Shown one piece after another: positions 50,151-58,910 of a stretch of DNA of 64,000 bases (position 1 is the first letter of the stretch; each line of letters opens with the position of its first letter). Made by a program: the position numbers and the translations under genes. The stretch is from positions 472,501 to 536,500 of the forward strand of contig NC_006270.3 of the NCBI RefSeq assembly GCF_000011645.1. Direction: 5' to 3'. The DNA is from Bacillus licheniformis DSM 13 = ATCC 14580. GTDB lineage: Bacteria > Bacillota > Bacilli > Bacillales > Bacillaceae. The notes under the pieces were generated by a model, which was given only the letters and a program-made list of their open reading frames with translations, was not told the DNA's origin and searched no databases.

Positions 50151-50223
50151 ACATTAGAGATGCATCTGTATCATCTGTTATAATATAAGGATGCATGAAC
50201 AAGAAAGTGATGTGATGATGGAC

Positions 50224-52407
50224 GTGTCTAAAACAGTTGTTTTAGCAGAAAAACCTTCAGTCGGCCGTGACTTGGCCCGCGTGCTGAAGTGTCATAAAAA
50301 AGGAAACGGATATCTTGAAGGCGACCGCTATATCGTGACATGGGCGCTCGGCCATCTGGTCACATTGGCGGACCCTGAAGGATACGGAAAGGAATACCAG
50401 TCTTGGCGGCTTGAAGACCTGCCGATCATCCCTGAGCCTTTAAAGCTCGTCGTGATCAAAAAGACCGGAAAACAGTTTCAGGCGGTAAAATCGCAGCTGA
50501 TCAGAAAAGATGTCAAAGACATCGTCATTGCAACCGATGCCGGCCGGGAAGGCGAGCTCGTCGCCCGCTGGATCATCGAAAAAGCAAAGGTCACGAAGCC
50601 ATTGAAGCGTCTGTGGATTTCATCTGTTACTGACAAAGCGATCAAAGACGGATTTAAAAACTTAAAGAACGGCAAAGACTTTGAAAACCTTTACCATTCA
50701 GCTGTGGCTCGAGCTGAAGCCGATTGGATCGTCGGCATCAACGCGACGAGGGCGCTGACAACGAAATTCAACGCCCAGCTTTCCTGCGGGCGCGTACAGA
50801 CGCCGACGCTGGCAATGATCGCCAAAAGAGAGGAAGATATTAAGAACTTTAAACCCGTCCCTTATTTCGGCTTGCGCGCAGCGGTCGACGGCATGACGCT
50901 GACATGGCAGGACAAAAAGACGTCACAGACACGCACGTTCAACGCATCTGTGACGTCGCAGCTTGCAGGAGCGCTGCAAGGCAAACCGGCCGTCATCGTC
51001 GACTTGAAAAAAACGGCGAAAAAAAGCTTTGCTCCCGGACTTTATGATCTGACTGAGCTGCAGAGGGACGCCCATAAACGCTTCGGCTTTTCCGCAAAAG
51101 AAACGCTGTCCGTTTTGCAGAAGCTCTATGAGCAGCACAAGCTCGTCACCTATCCGCGGACGGACTCAAGGTTTCTTTCCAATGACATCGTCCCGACGCT
51201 GAAAGACCGTTTGGAAGGCATGCAGGTGAAGCCTTATGCCCAGCATGTGGCCCGGATCCTGAAGCGGGGGGTTAAAGCCAATAAAAGCTTTGTCAACGAT
51301 GCGAAAGTATCCGATCACCACGCGATTATTCCGACGGAAGAGCCGCTTGCGCTCGGCGCGTTAAGCGAAAAGGAAAGAAAGCTTTACGATTTGATCGCGA
51401 AGCGCTTCCTCGCTGTTTTAATGCCGCCGTTTGAATATGAAGAAACAAAAGTGTTTGCCGAAATCGGCGGAGAAACCTTTACGGCAAAAGGGAAAACAGT
51501 TCAGTCGCAAGGCTGGAAAGCGGTGTACGATTTCGCAGACGAAGATGATGACGAGGAAGAAAAGGATCAAACCCTTCCAAAACTCGCAAAAGGCGACACG
51601 CTTTCCGTCCGGTCTTTGACAGAGACGAAGGGTGAAACAAAACCGCCGGCGCGGTTTAATGAAGGAACATTGCTGTCTGCGATGGAGAATCCAGCCGCAT
51701 TTATGCAGGGAGAAGAAAAAAACCTTGTGAAAACCCTCGGAGAGACGGGCGGACTTGGGACGGTCGCGACACGCGCCGATATTATCGAAAAGCTGTTCAA
51801 CACGTTCCTGATTGAGAAAAAAGGAAAAGATATTTACATTACTTCAAAAGGAAAACAGCTCCTTGAGCTTGTTCCGTCAGATTTAAAATCTCCGGCCCTC
51901 ACCGCCGAATGGGAGCAGAAGCTGTCAGGCATTGCGAAAGGAAAGCTGAAATCTTCAGCCTTCATTAAAGAAATGAAGGAGTACGCAAAGCAGACGATCA
52001 GAGAAATCAAAAGCAGCAATCAAAAGTTTAAGCACGACAATATCACAGGAACACATTGCCCTGACTGCGGAAAACTGATGCTGAAAGTAAACGGCAAACG
52101 CGGCACAATGCTCGTCTGCCAGGACAGGGAGTGCGGCCATCGGAAAACGGTCGCCAAACAGACGAACGCCCGCTGCCCGGTTTGCCATAAGCGCATGGAG
52201 CTGCGCGGCCACGGGGAAGGCCAAACCTTTGCCTGTGTCTGCGGCCACCGCGAAAAGCTCTCCGTTTTCGAAAAGCGCAGAGCCAAAGACAAAAATTCAA
52301 AAGCGTCAAAACGCGATGTACACTCTTACATGAAAAAGCAAAACAAGGATGAGCCGATCAACAATGCGCTCGCCGAACAGCTGAAGAAGCTGAAGCTTGA
52401 TCAATAA
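50224..52407 (+). CDS. topB: TopB, DNA topoisomerase III
   Basis: 727 residues, the same length as B. subtilis TopB. Toprim domain (VVLAEKPSVGRDLARVLK, IATDAGREGELVARWI), active-site Tyr in TYPRTDSRFLS (Tyr310), ARFNEGTLLSAMENP and TGGLGTVATRADIIEKLF, and a C-terminal zinc-ribbon region (CPDCGKLM, CPVCHKRM, CVCGHREK). It decatenates and relaxes DNA. The frame is open from an ATG at 50191, but conserved sequence begins at the GTG at 50224; no start has a strong SD. A terminator follows. Confidence 0.94.
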   Translation: MSKTVVLAEKPSVGRDLARVLKCHKKGNGYLEGDRYIVTWALGHLVTLADPEGYGKEYQSWRLEDLPIIPEPLKLVVIKKTGKQFQAVKSQLIRKDVKDIVIATDAGREGELVARWIIEKAKVTKPLKRLWISSVTDKAIKDGFKNLKNGKDFENLYHSAVARAEADWIVGINATRALTTKFNAQLSCGRVQTPTLAMIAKREEDIKNFKPVPYFGLRAAVDGMTLTWQDKKTSQTRTFNASVTSQLAGALQGKPAVIVDLKKTAKKSFAPGLYDLTELQRDAHKRFGFSAKETLSVLQKLYEQHKLVTYPRTDSRFLSNDIVPTLKDRLEGMQVKPYAQHVARILKRGVKANKSFVNDAKVSDHHAIIPTEEPLALGALSEKERKLYDLIAKRFLAVLMPPFEYEETKVFAEIGGETFTAKGKTVQSQGWKAVYDFADEDDDEEEKDQTLPKLAKGDTLSVRSLTETKGETKPPARFNEGTLLSAMENPAAFMQGEEKNLVKTLGETGGLGTVATRADIIEKLFNTFLIEKKGKDIYITSKGKQLLELVPSDLKSPALTAEWEQKLSGIAKGKLKSSAFIKEMKEYAKQTIREIKSSNQKFKHDNITGTHCPDCGKLMLKVNGKRGTMLVCQDRECGHRKTVAKQTNARCPVCHKRMELRGHGEGQTFACVCGHREKLSVFEKRRAKDKNSKASKRDVHSYMKKQNKDEPINNALAEQLKKLKLDQ

Positions 52408-52414
52408 AACGGGA

Positions 52415-52445
52415 AGCCTGCCGGGGACGGCAGGCTGTTTTAATT
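52415..52445 (+). terminator. Terminator of topB
   Basis: agcctgccg/cggcaggct stem, loop ggga, then gttttaattt. Confidence 0.85.
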
Positions 52446-52800
52446 TGTCCAAATATCACAAAAAGCTGCTGTTATGACGCGATGATAGAAGGAGATTCAC
52501 TGCGCGGAAAAAACCGGGAAATTCATGTAGCCGCGCCCAGGAAAATCGGATTGAAACATGAGGATATTCTGGATGCCGATCAATGTTGAAATCCTTGTCA
52601 GCCGCTCTTGTATAAAGACCGACTCCGCCTTTGGAAAATCGCCCCGCACTTTTGTGGCAGGGGAATTTTAGCGAAGTTGAGCACAGCCGGAAAACGAAGC
52701 ATGATATCTCGATTTTCTCTTTTGCTCTGTCGGGTTTAAGAAAAGAATTGATGTACAATCAATAGGTCAGAAAGCCTGTCTACCGCCGGTTTTTTTTATA
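52446..52800. other. Gene-poor stretch between topB and the riboswitch
   Basis: About 355 bp with no convincing gene. A 100-codon minus-strand frame (52456-52758) resembles nothing I know and has no sound ribosome site. A 6-bp repeat gcgcgg/ccgcgc (52502-52536) is the only obvious structure. In B. subtilis ydaJ-ydaN lie here; they are absent, and this may be residual sequence. Confidence 0.6.
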
Positions 52801-52811
52801 TTAAAAAAGTA

Positions 52812-52840
52812 TTTACAATGCTCGTAAACGGGAGTATGAT
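52812..52840 (+). promoter_or_regulatory. kimA promoter
   Basis: TTTACA (52812-52817), 17 bp, TATGAT (52835-52840), placing the start just before the riboswitch. Confidence 0.75.
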
Positions 52841-52859
52841 CTCTCTATAATAATCCAAA

Positions 52860-53050
52860 ATCGCTTAATCTAAAAAAGAGCGGGGGAACCATTTAGAGGC
52901 GTACAGCCTCCGGGGTGAATCCTTTTAAAGGTAGGGCAAACTCTCGTGAGCCCGAATCCGTCAGCTAACCTCGTAAGCGTTAAGAGAGAGGGAGATAACC
53001 TGGGAATAAAAATCCGATTCCGCAGGGGCTTTTGCCTCTGCGCTTTTTTG
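52860..53050 (+). promoter_or_regulatory. c-di-AMP riboswitch (ydaO-yuaA class) with terminator
   Basis: The conserved blocks are all present: P1 cgctta/taagcg (52862-52867 with 52974-52979), gagcgggggaacc (52879), ccggggtgaatcc (52910), gagcccgaatccgtcagcta (52949) and acctcgtaagcg. An intrinsic terminator follows (53021-53049: cgcaggggc/gcctctgcg, T6). c-di-AMP binding favours the terminator and shuts off the downstream K+ importer. Confidence 0.95.
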
Positions 53051-53091
53051 TGCGAAAAAATACTGAAAAAACAGCAAAGAAGGAGAAGACA

Positions 53092-54915
53092 ATGATGTAT
53101 AGTGCAATAAAGCGGTTTTTAATCGGGAAGCCATTGAAATCAAAAGAGCTTAGAGAACAAAAGATTACAAAAACAAAAGCATTGGCTTTGCTTTCCTCTG
53201 ACGCCCTGTCTTCCGTCGCTTACGGAACAGAGCAGATTCTGATCGTTTTGGCGGCTGTCAGTTCCGCCGCATTATGGTATTCTCTGCCGATTGCCGCAGG
53301 CGTCATGATTTTATTGACGGCATTAATTCTTTCATACCGGCAGATCATTTTTTCTTATCCGCACGGAGGAGGAGCTTATGTTGTATCAAGGGAAAACCTT
53401 GGAGTGAACCCGGGGCTGGTCGCAGGAGGGTCTCTTCTTGTCGATTATATTTTGACAGTAGCCGTCAGCGTTTCCGCGGGAACCGACGCCATTACATCGG
53501 CAGTTCCTATGTTGCATCCGTATCATCTTCTGATAGCGATTGTGCTGGTGCTTTTGATTATGGTTTTAAATTTACGAGGGCTGACAGAATCGGCTTCAAT
53601 ATTGGCATACCCTGTGTATTTATTTGTGGCCGCTCTCTTGATTCTGATCGCGGCAGGCAGCTACAAGCTGCTTACCGGGCAAATCGAGCCGGCGGAGCAT
53701 GCTGCAGTCGGCACGCCTGTTGCCGGGCTGTCCCTGTTTCTCCTGCTTAAAGCTTTTTCTTCAGGCTGTTCGGCATTAACCGGCGTAGAGGCGATTTCCA
53801 ATGCGATACCTGCTTTTAAAGATCCCGCGCCAAAAAATGCCGCAAATACCCTTGCGATGATGGGGATATTGCTGGCTGTCCTGTTTTCGGGGATTACAAT
53901 GCTTGCTTTCGGTTACGGCATCACGCCGAAAAGCGAAGAGACGGTTGTTTCGCAGATTGCATCGGAAACATTCGGGCGGTCTTTCCTTTACTTTTTCATT
54001 CAGGGCACGACTTCAATGATTTTAGTGCTGGCGGCAAATACCGGGTTCTCGGCCTTCCCGCAGCTTGCGTTTAATTTGGCCCGGGATAAATATATGCCGA
54101 GAATGTTTACGGTCAGAGGAGACCGCTTAGGGTATTCAAACGGGATCATCTTTCTCGGTATTGCATCGATTGTGCTGATTGTGCTGTTTAACGGACAGAC
54201 GGAGCATCTCATTCCTTTATATGCGGTCGGCGTGTTTATACCGTTTACCCTTTCGCAGACGGGGATGTGCTTGAAATGGATGAGGGAAAAGCCGGACGGC
54301 TGGATTGCAAAAATGATCATTAATGCAGCAGGAGCCGCCATCTCCGCTGTCGTGCTGCTGATTTTATTCATTACAAAGTTTGCGCTTGTTTGGCCGATTG
54401 TCATCTTCATGCCGATTGTCATTTGGGCCTTTTATGTGGTGAAAAAGCACTATACAGCGGTGAGCGAGCAGCTGAGAATAACAGGCAAGCCTTTGGAGCC
54501 GATCAAAGGAAATATCGTCATTGTACCTGTCGCGGGTGTGACAAGCGTCGTCGAAAAGTCGGTCCAATACGCAAAAACCTTGTCAGATCAAGTGATTGCG
54601 GTTCATGTATCATTTGACAAAGAAGAAGAGAAAAAGATTGAGAAGAAATGGGAGGCTCTTCAAAACGGGGTCAGGCTTGTAACGCTTTATTCCTCATACC
54701 GAAGCTTGATCCACCCATTGGAAAAGTTTCTGGAAACAGTTGAAGCCAAAGCGGCGAGCTACAACTACTCTGTGATGGTTCTCGTACCCCAGTTCATTCC
54801 GAAAAAAAGCTGGCACAACATTCTTCACAATCAGTCCGCGCTTTTGCTGCGGCTGAGGCTCCTGTGGAAAAAAGACATAGTTGTTGCCACGCTTCCATAC
54901 CATTTTAAAAAGTAA
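53092..54915 (+). CDS. kimA: KimA, high-affinity potassium importer (YdaO)
   Basis: 607 residues, as in B. subtilis. APC-fold membrane part of 12 helices (ALALLSSDALSSVAYGTEQIL, YPHGGGAYVVSRENLG, FSSGCSALTGVEAISNAIP) and a C-terminal cytoplasmic domain (NIVIVPVAGVTSVVEKSVQYAKTLSDQVIAVHVSFD) that binds c-di-AMP in KimA. It imports K+ with H+. The frame opens inside the riboswitch terminator; the real start is the ATG at 53092 with AAGGAG at 6 nt. Confidence 0.95.
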   Translation: MMYSAIKRFLIGKPLKSKELREQKITKTKALALLSSDALSSVAYGTEQILIVLAAVSSAALWYSLPIAAGVMILLTALILSYRQIIFSYPHGGGAYVVSRENLGVNPGLVAGGSLLVDYILTVAVSVSAGTDAITSAVPMLHPYHLLIAIVLVLLIMVLNLRGLTESASILAYPVYLFVAALLILIAAGSYKLLTGQIEPAEHAAVGTPVAGLSLFLLLKAFSSGCSALTGVEAISNAIPAFKDPAPKNAANTLAMMGILLAVLFSGITMLAFGYGITPKSEETVVSQIASETFGRSFLYFFIQGTTSMILVLAANTGFSAFPQLAFNLARDKYMPRMFTVRGDRLGYSNGIIFLGIASIVLIVLFNGQTEHLIPLYAVGVFIPFTLSQTGMCLKWMREKPDGWIAKMIINAAGAAISAVVLLILFITKFALVWPIVIFMPIVIWAFYVVKKHYTAVSEQLRITGKPLEPIKGNIVIVPVAGVTSVVEKSVQYAKTLSDQVIAVHVSFDKEEEKKIEKKWEALQNGVRLVTLYSSYRSLIHPLEKFLETVEAKAASYNYSVMVLVPQFIPKKSWHNILHNQSALLLRLRLLWKKDIVVATLPYHFKK

Positions 54916-54919
54916 AAAA

Positions 54920-54953
54920 CCTGCAGAGCCATGCCTCTGCAGGCTGTTTTTTT
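54920..54953 (+). terminator. Terminator of kimA
   Basis: cctgcagag/ctctgcagg stem with a 6-nt loop, then ctgttttttt. Confidence 0.85.
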
Positions 54954-54972
54954 GGCGGGTACGCTGCAAAAC

Positions 54973-54998
54973 GTTTCAGCAGAAATGGAAGGAGGTAT
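54973..54998 (+). promoter_or_regulatory. Sigma-B promoter of ydaP
   Basis: GTTTCA, 14 bp, AGGTAT: one mismatch from consensus in each box. ydaP is sigma-B dependent in B. subtilis. Confidence 0.7.
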
Positions 54999-55022
54999 GG
55001 AAAAAACAAAGGAGGACGTGAT

Positions 55023-56744
55023 ATGGCAAACAAAACCGCAGGAAAAATAGCTGCAGAACTGCTGAAGGAATGGAACATTGATCATGTTTACGGCATGCCG
55101 GGCGACAGCGTCAACGAATTTATCGATGAATTGCGGCATGAAGAAAACAGCCTCCGCTTCATTCAAGTGCGTCATGAAGAAACCGCTGCTCTCGCTGCCG
55201 CAGCCGATGCAAAGCTGACAGGCAAAATCGGCGTCTGCCTTTCGATAGCGGGCCCGGGCGCCGTTCATCTGCTGAACGGCTTGTATGATGCGAAAGCTGA
55301 CGGGGCGCCTGTGCTTGCGATTACAGGACAGGTGTCTTCGGATGAAATCGGGAGAGATTATTTTCAGGAGATCGGTCTTGAACGAATGTTTGAGGATGTG
55401 GCTCTCTTTAATCAGCAGGTGCATTCGGCTGAAGCCCTGCCAGATCTTTTGAATCAGGCGATCCGTACCGCATACAGCCAAAAAGGGGCCGCCGTTCTGA
55501 GCGTATCCGATGATCTGTTTGCAGAAAAGATTAAGCGGAAGCCGGTTTATACGTCTGCGCTTTATATCGAAGGCGATCTTGAACCGAAGAAAAGCCAGCT
55601 GATGCAGTGTGCACAATTGATTAACCAGGCAAAAAAACCGGTGATTTTAGCGGGACGGGGAATGAAATCGGCGAGAGACGAGCTGCTCGAGTTTGCAGAT
55701 AAAGCGGCCGCTCCGATCATTGTCACACTCCCAGCGAAAGGGGTCGTACCTGATCGGCACCCGCATATGCTCGGGAACCTCGGACACATCGGCACAAAGC
55801 CTGCATATGAAGCGATGGAGGAAAGCGATCTGTTGATCATGCTGGGGACTTCATTTCCGTACCGCGATTATCTGCCGGAAGATGCCCCGGCTATTCAGCT
55901 TGACAACAATCCGGCGAAAATCGGCAAACGGTATCCTGTCACCGCCGGCCTTGTCTGCGATGCGAAAAAAGGGCTTTTTGAACTGACGAAAACAATTGAA
56001 CGGAAATCGAACCGCGCATTTTTGGAAAGCTGTATACAACATATGAGGAAGTGGCGTTATGAAGTTGAAAAAGACGAACAGGTAGCGACAGAGCCGCTGA
56101 AGCCTCAGCAGGTGATTGCAAGACTTGAGGACGCGGTCGCAGATGATGCGGTTCTGTCCGTTGACGTCGGAAATGTGACGGTTTGGACGGCGCGCCATTT
56201 TAATATGACCAATCAGGATTTTTTGATATCAAGCTGGCTTGGCACGATGGGATGCGGTCTTCCAGGCGCGATTTCTGCAAAGCTTTCCCATCCGGAACGC
56301 CAGGTTGTAGCCGTGTGCGGAGACGGCGGTTTCAGCATGTCTATGCACGATTTTCCGACTGCTGTCAAATACGAACTGCCCATTGTTGTTGTGATTTTAA
56401 ATAATCAGAACTTGGGAATGATTCAATATGAACAGCAGGAAAAAGGGCATGTTAATTATGCGACGGCGCTCGAAAACGTCGATTATGCCAAGTTTGCCGA
56501 AGCCTGCGGCGGGAAGGGCTTCAGCGTGACAAAGCACGAAGAGCTTATTCCTGCTTTGAAAAGCGCCTTTCATTCACAAAAGCCGTCGATTATCGATGTG
56601 GCAATTGAAGACGAACCGCCTCTTCCGGGAAAAATATCCTATACACAAGCTGTAAACTACAGCAAATATATGATCAAAAAACTAGTTGAGAAAAAAGAGC
56701 TCGACTTGCCGCCGCTGAAAAAAAGTTTAAAAAGGATTTTTTAG
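55023..56744 (+). CDS. ydaP: YdaP, pyruvate oxidase-type TPP enzyme
   Basis: 573 residues with the three-domain TPP layout. The catalytic Glu is in IQVRHEETAALAAAADAKLTG; the central FAD-type domain has KKPVILAGRGMKSARDELL; the TPP domain has VCGDGGFSMSMHDFPTAVKYELPIVVVILNNQNLGMIQYEQ. It is annotated as a putative pyruvate oxidase of the general stress regulon. AAAGGAGG precedes the ATG. Acetolactate synthase is less likely given the PoxB-like C-terminus. Confidence 0.88.
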   Translation: MANKTAGKIAAELLKEWNIDHVYGMPGDSVNEFIDELRHEENSLRFIQVRHEETAALAAAADAKLTGKIGVCLSIAGPGAVHLLNGLYDAKADGAPVLAITGQVSSDEIGRDYFQEIGLERMFEDVALFNQQVHSAEALPDLLNQAIRTAYSQKGAAVLSVSDDLFAEKIKRKPVYTSALYIEGDLEPKKSQLMQCAQLINQAKKPVILAGRGMKSARDELLEFADKAAAPIIVTLPAKGVVPDRHPHMLGNLGHIGTKPAYEAMEESDLLIMLGTSFPYRDYLPEDAPAIQLDNNPAKIGKRYPVTAGLVCDAKKGLFELTKTIERKSNRAFLESCIQHMRKWRYEVEKDEQVATEPLKPQQVIARLEDAVADDAVLSVDVGNVTVWTARHFNMTNQDFLISSWLGTMGCGLPGAISAKLSHPERQVVAVCGDGGFSMSMHDFPTAVKYELPIVVVILNNQNLGMIQYEQQEKGHVNYATALENVDYAKFAEACGGKGFSVTKHEELIPALKSAFHSQKPSIIDVAIEDEPPLPGKISYTQAVNYSKYMIKKLVEKKELDLPPLKKSLKRIF

Positions 56745-56750
56745 TATGAT

Positions 56751-56776
56751 GCCAAGGGAGATCGTCCCTTGGCTTT
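56751..56776 (+). terminator. Probable terminator of ydaP
   Basis: gccaaggga/tcccttggc stem with loop gatcg but only a short T tract (ctttataa). Confidence 0.6.
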
Positions 56777-56884
56777 ATAACGGTCAGATGTTAAAATTGA
56801 ATGGGTAATATTGGAATGGCCGCGTATGTTTTCTTTTTGCATCAAAACCCGTCTCAACACTGTGAAAAGAGAGGGGATTGTAAC

Positions 56885-57496
56885 GTGTATCGTTTGCCAA
56901 AAACCACCTTCAGCACCGTTTTCATATTAGCAGCCGGATTGCTGTGGATGTCCATCGTTCCTCAGCAGGCCTTCGCTCATGGTTTTATCGAAAAACCGGG
57001 GAGCAGAGCGGCTCTGTGCAGTGAGGCTTTCGGATTTCTCAATCTGAATTGTGGAAGCGTGATGTATGAGCCGCAAAGCCTGGAAGCGAAAAAAGGGTTT
57101 CCGCATAGCGGCCCGGCAGATGGACAAATTGCATCCGCAGGCGGGCTGTTCGGCGGAATTCTTGATCAGCAGTCGGAAAATCGCTGGTTTAAACATATCA
57201 TGACCGGCGGAGAACACACCTTTACCTGGACATATACCGCCCCCCACAATACGAGCCAATGGCACTACTATATCACCAAAAAAGGCTGGGATCCTGACAA
57301 ACCGCTTAAGCGCGCAGACTTTGAACTGATTGGCGCCGTTCCGCATGACGGTTCCCCTGCATCTCGCAATTTATCTCACCACATTTATATTCCTGAAGAC
57401 CGCCTCGGGTATCATGTCATACTTGCCGTTTGGGATGTGGCTGATACTGAAAACGCTTTCTATCAAGTGATTGATGTTGATCTAGTGAACAAATAA
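56885..57496 (+). CDS. chbB: Secreted AA10 lytic polysaccharide monooxygenase (chitin-binding protein)
   Basis: 203 residues. The signal peptide ends at QQAFA-31, so the mature protein starts with His32 (HGFIEKPGSR), the N-terminal half of the copper histidine brace; the second ligand is His121 in TAPHNTSQW. Single-domain AA10 enzyme, oxidising crystalline chitin; the sequence matches my memory of the characterised B. licheniformis LPMO. Translation starts at the GTG at 56885 behind GAGGGG, not at the frame opening at 56801. The terminator behind the gene is split by the IS element. Confidence 0.93.
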   Translation: MYRLPKTTFSTVFILAAGLLWMSIVPQQAFAHGFIEKPGSRAALCSEAFGFLNLNCGSVMYEPQSLEAKKGFPHSGPADGQIASAGGLFGGILDQQSENRWFKHIMTGGEHTFTWTYTAPHNTSQWHYYITKKGWDPDKPLKRADFELIGAVPHDGSPASRNLSHHIYIPEDRLGYHVILAVWDVADTENAFYQVIDVDLVNK

Positions 57497-57577
57497 AGCC
57501 TGGACTTTTCTTGATCTGTTTGGAAAACCGATTTGTGAATCAGCGGGTTTTGGTGCAAACAGAGAAAATAAGCGATC

Positions 57578-57589
57578 AAAAACCCCGGC
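57578..57589. terminator. Left half of a terminator split by an IS element
   Basis: aaaaaccccggc here pairs perfectly with gccggggttttt at 58891-58902, beyond the IS. Without the IS and one target copy, they form a 12-bp stem with a 12-nt loop between chbB and the next gene. Confidence 0.85.
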
Positions 57590-57598
57590 TCTCCAAAA

Positions 57599-57636
57599 TG
57601 AACTGACCCGTTAAAATGAGACTTAGAAAAAACACC
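57599..57636 (+). repeat. IS terminal inverted repeat near orfB
   Basis: TGAACTGACCCGTTAAAATG... matches the complement of the other end at 28 of 38 positions, including GACCC, AAATGAGAC and GAAAAAACACC. Confidence 0.85.
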
Positions 57637-58496
57637 TATGCTGCCTGTCCCCTGTATTCCAGTGGGGACAGGTAGTTTAATTTTGCCTGAATTCGTACAT
57701 GATTATATCGATACATGTATTGATTTACAATTTGTACTACTTTAGAATTGGATATAGATGCTCTACTTTGAGCGTTAAATCCTTCCGACTTTAGCGAGGA
57801 GTGAAAGGATTCAATGACGGCATTATCATGGCAGTTTCCTTTTCGAGACATGCTTGTGGTAATGCCTTTTTCTTTGGCCAAATTCTGATATGCATGTGAA
57901 GTATAGACAGATCCCTGGTCGCTATGAAGAAGTAACCCTACTGGTTTACGTAATTCTACAGCTTCCCTCAATGTGTCTAATACTAGGTTAATATCTTGGC
58001 TCGTACCTATTTTGTAAGCCACTATTTCGTTGTTATATAAGTCCATAATCGTTGATAAATATAACATAGTCGAGCCATAAGGTAAGTAGGTAATGTCGGT
58101 TACCCATTTTTCATTTAATCGGCTTGCTTTAAAATTACGATTGAGAGTGTTCGGCACAATAATATTACTCTCACCACAAATGTACTTTTGTCGCTTCTTC
58201 TTAACTTGACACTGAATCTCAAACTTTTGCATAATTTTTTGTACAGTTTTGCGGTTTACATTTATCCCATACTTTCTGTTTAAGATGGATTTAATTTTAC
58301 GATGACCATAGTGATAGAAGTTTTTCTTACACAGCTTGATTACTAGCTCTTCTAATGAAGTTAGCTCAACTTTTTTATACTTCTTTTTCCAACGGTAATA
58401 TGTTGACTTAGGTATGCCTAATACTCCAAGAATATCAATTATTTTAAAAGTGGCTGAGAGTTCTTCTACAACTTGGACAATGACTCGTGGCTCCAA
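57636..58496 (-). CDS. IS3-family transposase OrfB (DDE integrase core)
   Basis: 286 residues. An HTH_21 segment (IIDILGVLGIPKSTYYRWKKKYK) is followed by the rve catalytic core: first Asp in WVTDITYLPYG, second in LLHSDQGSVYTSHAY, Glu in CHDNAVIESFHSSLKSE, the DDE triad with the family's spacing. Normally made as an OrfAB fusion by a -1 frameshift; its own ATG at 58496 overlaps orfA by 31 nt. It is intact. Confidence 0.92.
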   Translation of the reverse strand: MEPRVIVQVVEELSATFKIIDILGVLGIPKSTYYRWKKKYKKVELTSLEELVIKLCKKNFYHYGHRKIKSILNRKYGINVNRKTVQKIMQKFEIQCQVKKKRQKYICGESNIIVPNTLNRNFKASRLNEKWVTDITYLPYGSTMLYLSTIMDLYNNEIVAYKIGTSQDINLVLDTLREAVELRKPVGLLLHSDQGSVYTSHAYQNLAKEKGITTSMSRKGNCHDNAVIESFHSSLKSEGFNAQSRASISNSKVVQIVNQYMYRYNHVRIQAKLNYLSPLEYRGQAA

Positions 58497-58798
58497 CTCC
58501 TTTCGATCTCCTGGTACTTTTTTATAATTGCCAATTGAGCCTCTAGCTGTTTATTCTTTAGTTTTAATTCTTCTAGCTCACTCATTTCCTCCGATTCTTT
58601 ACCGTAGGAATATTGTTTTCCAACTTGTTGCGAAAATCGATAGGTTTGGCCTGTTTTGTACCATCGCATCCATGTTTTAATTTGAGTCTTATTTTTTATC
58701 CCCAGTTGTTCCATTATTTCTTTGTTTGTCATTCCAGCTTGTTTCATTTTAATTACTTCCCATTTTACTTCTTCTGCGTAATGTACTCTTGTGCCCAT
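58466..58798 (-). CDS. IS3-family OrfA (HTH and leucine-zipper protein)
   Basis: 110 residues: HTH (WEVIKMKQAGMTNKEIMEQLGIKNKTQIKTWMRWYK), then a coiled coil (SELEELKLKNKQLEAQLAIIKK). It binds the IS ends and controls transposition. The slippery run A6G (minus strand, 58517-58523) within IIKKYQ is placed so that a -1 shift continues as KKVPGDRKELEPRV into orfB, giving the OrfAB transposase. Confidence 0.9.
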   Translation of the reverse strand: MGTRVHYAEEVKWEVIKMKQAGMTNKEIMEQLGIKNKTQIKTWMRWYKTGQTYRFSQQVGKQYSYGKESEEMSELEELKLKNKQLEAQLAIIKKYQEIERSWSHESLSKL

Positions 58799-58845
58799 AG
58801 AAAAACACCCTCCTAAGAATCATATTGTATTAATACGATTCAGGG

Positions 58846-58883
58846 GGTGTTTTTTCCTTGTCTCATTTATTTGGGTCTCTCCA
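58846..58883 (-). repeat. IS terminal inverted repeat near orfA
   Basis: It ends GGGTCTCTCCA; see the matching end at 57599-57636. Confidence 0.85.
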
Positions 58884-58890
58884 AAAACAT

Positions 58891-58902
58891 GCCGGGGTTT
58901 TT
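58891..58902. terminator. Right half of the terminator split by the IS
   Basis: gccggggttttt, the partner of 57578-57589. On its own it can no longer form the stem for either gene. Confidence 0.85.
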
Positions 58903-58910
58903 GAGATTCG

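Larger units (their letters stand above)
57599..58883 (-). mobile_element. Complete IS3-family insertion sequence (IS150-like), 1285 bp
   Basis: Bounded by TG...CA ends with imperfect inverted repeats of about 38 bp. It contains overlapping orfA and orfB on the minus strand and is flanked by a 4-bp AAAA direct repeat (57595-57598 and 58884-58887), which fits the 3-4 bp duplication of the family. The adenines make the exact duplication length ambiguous by one. All parts look intact, so it may be active. Confidence 0.9.

Noticed and set aside
52456..52758. 100-codon minus-strand frame between topB and the riboswitch
   Set aside because: No SD, no known family, composition unlike neighbouring genes; treated as chance or a remnant.
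57617..58865. Shorter IS boundaries at TGAGAC...GTCTCA
   Set aside because: These inner ends give no target duplication; extending to TGAACTGACCC...GGGTCTCTCCA gives TG/CA ends and an AAAA duplication.
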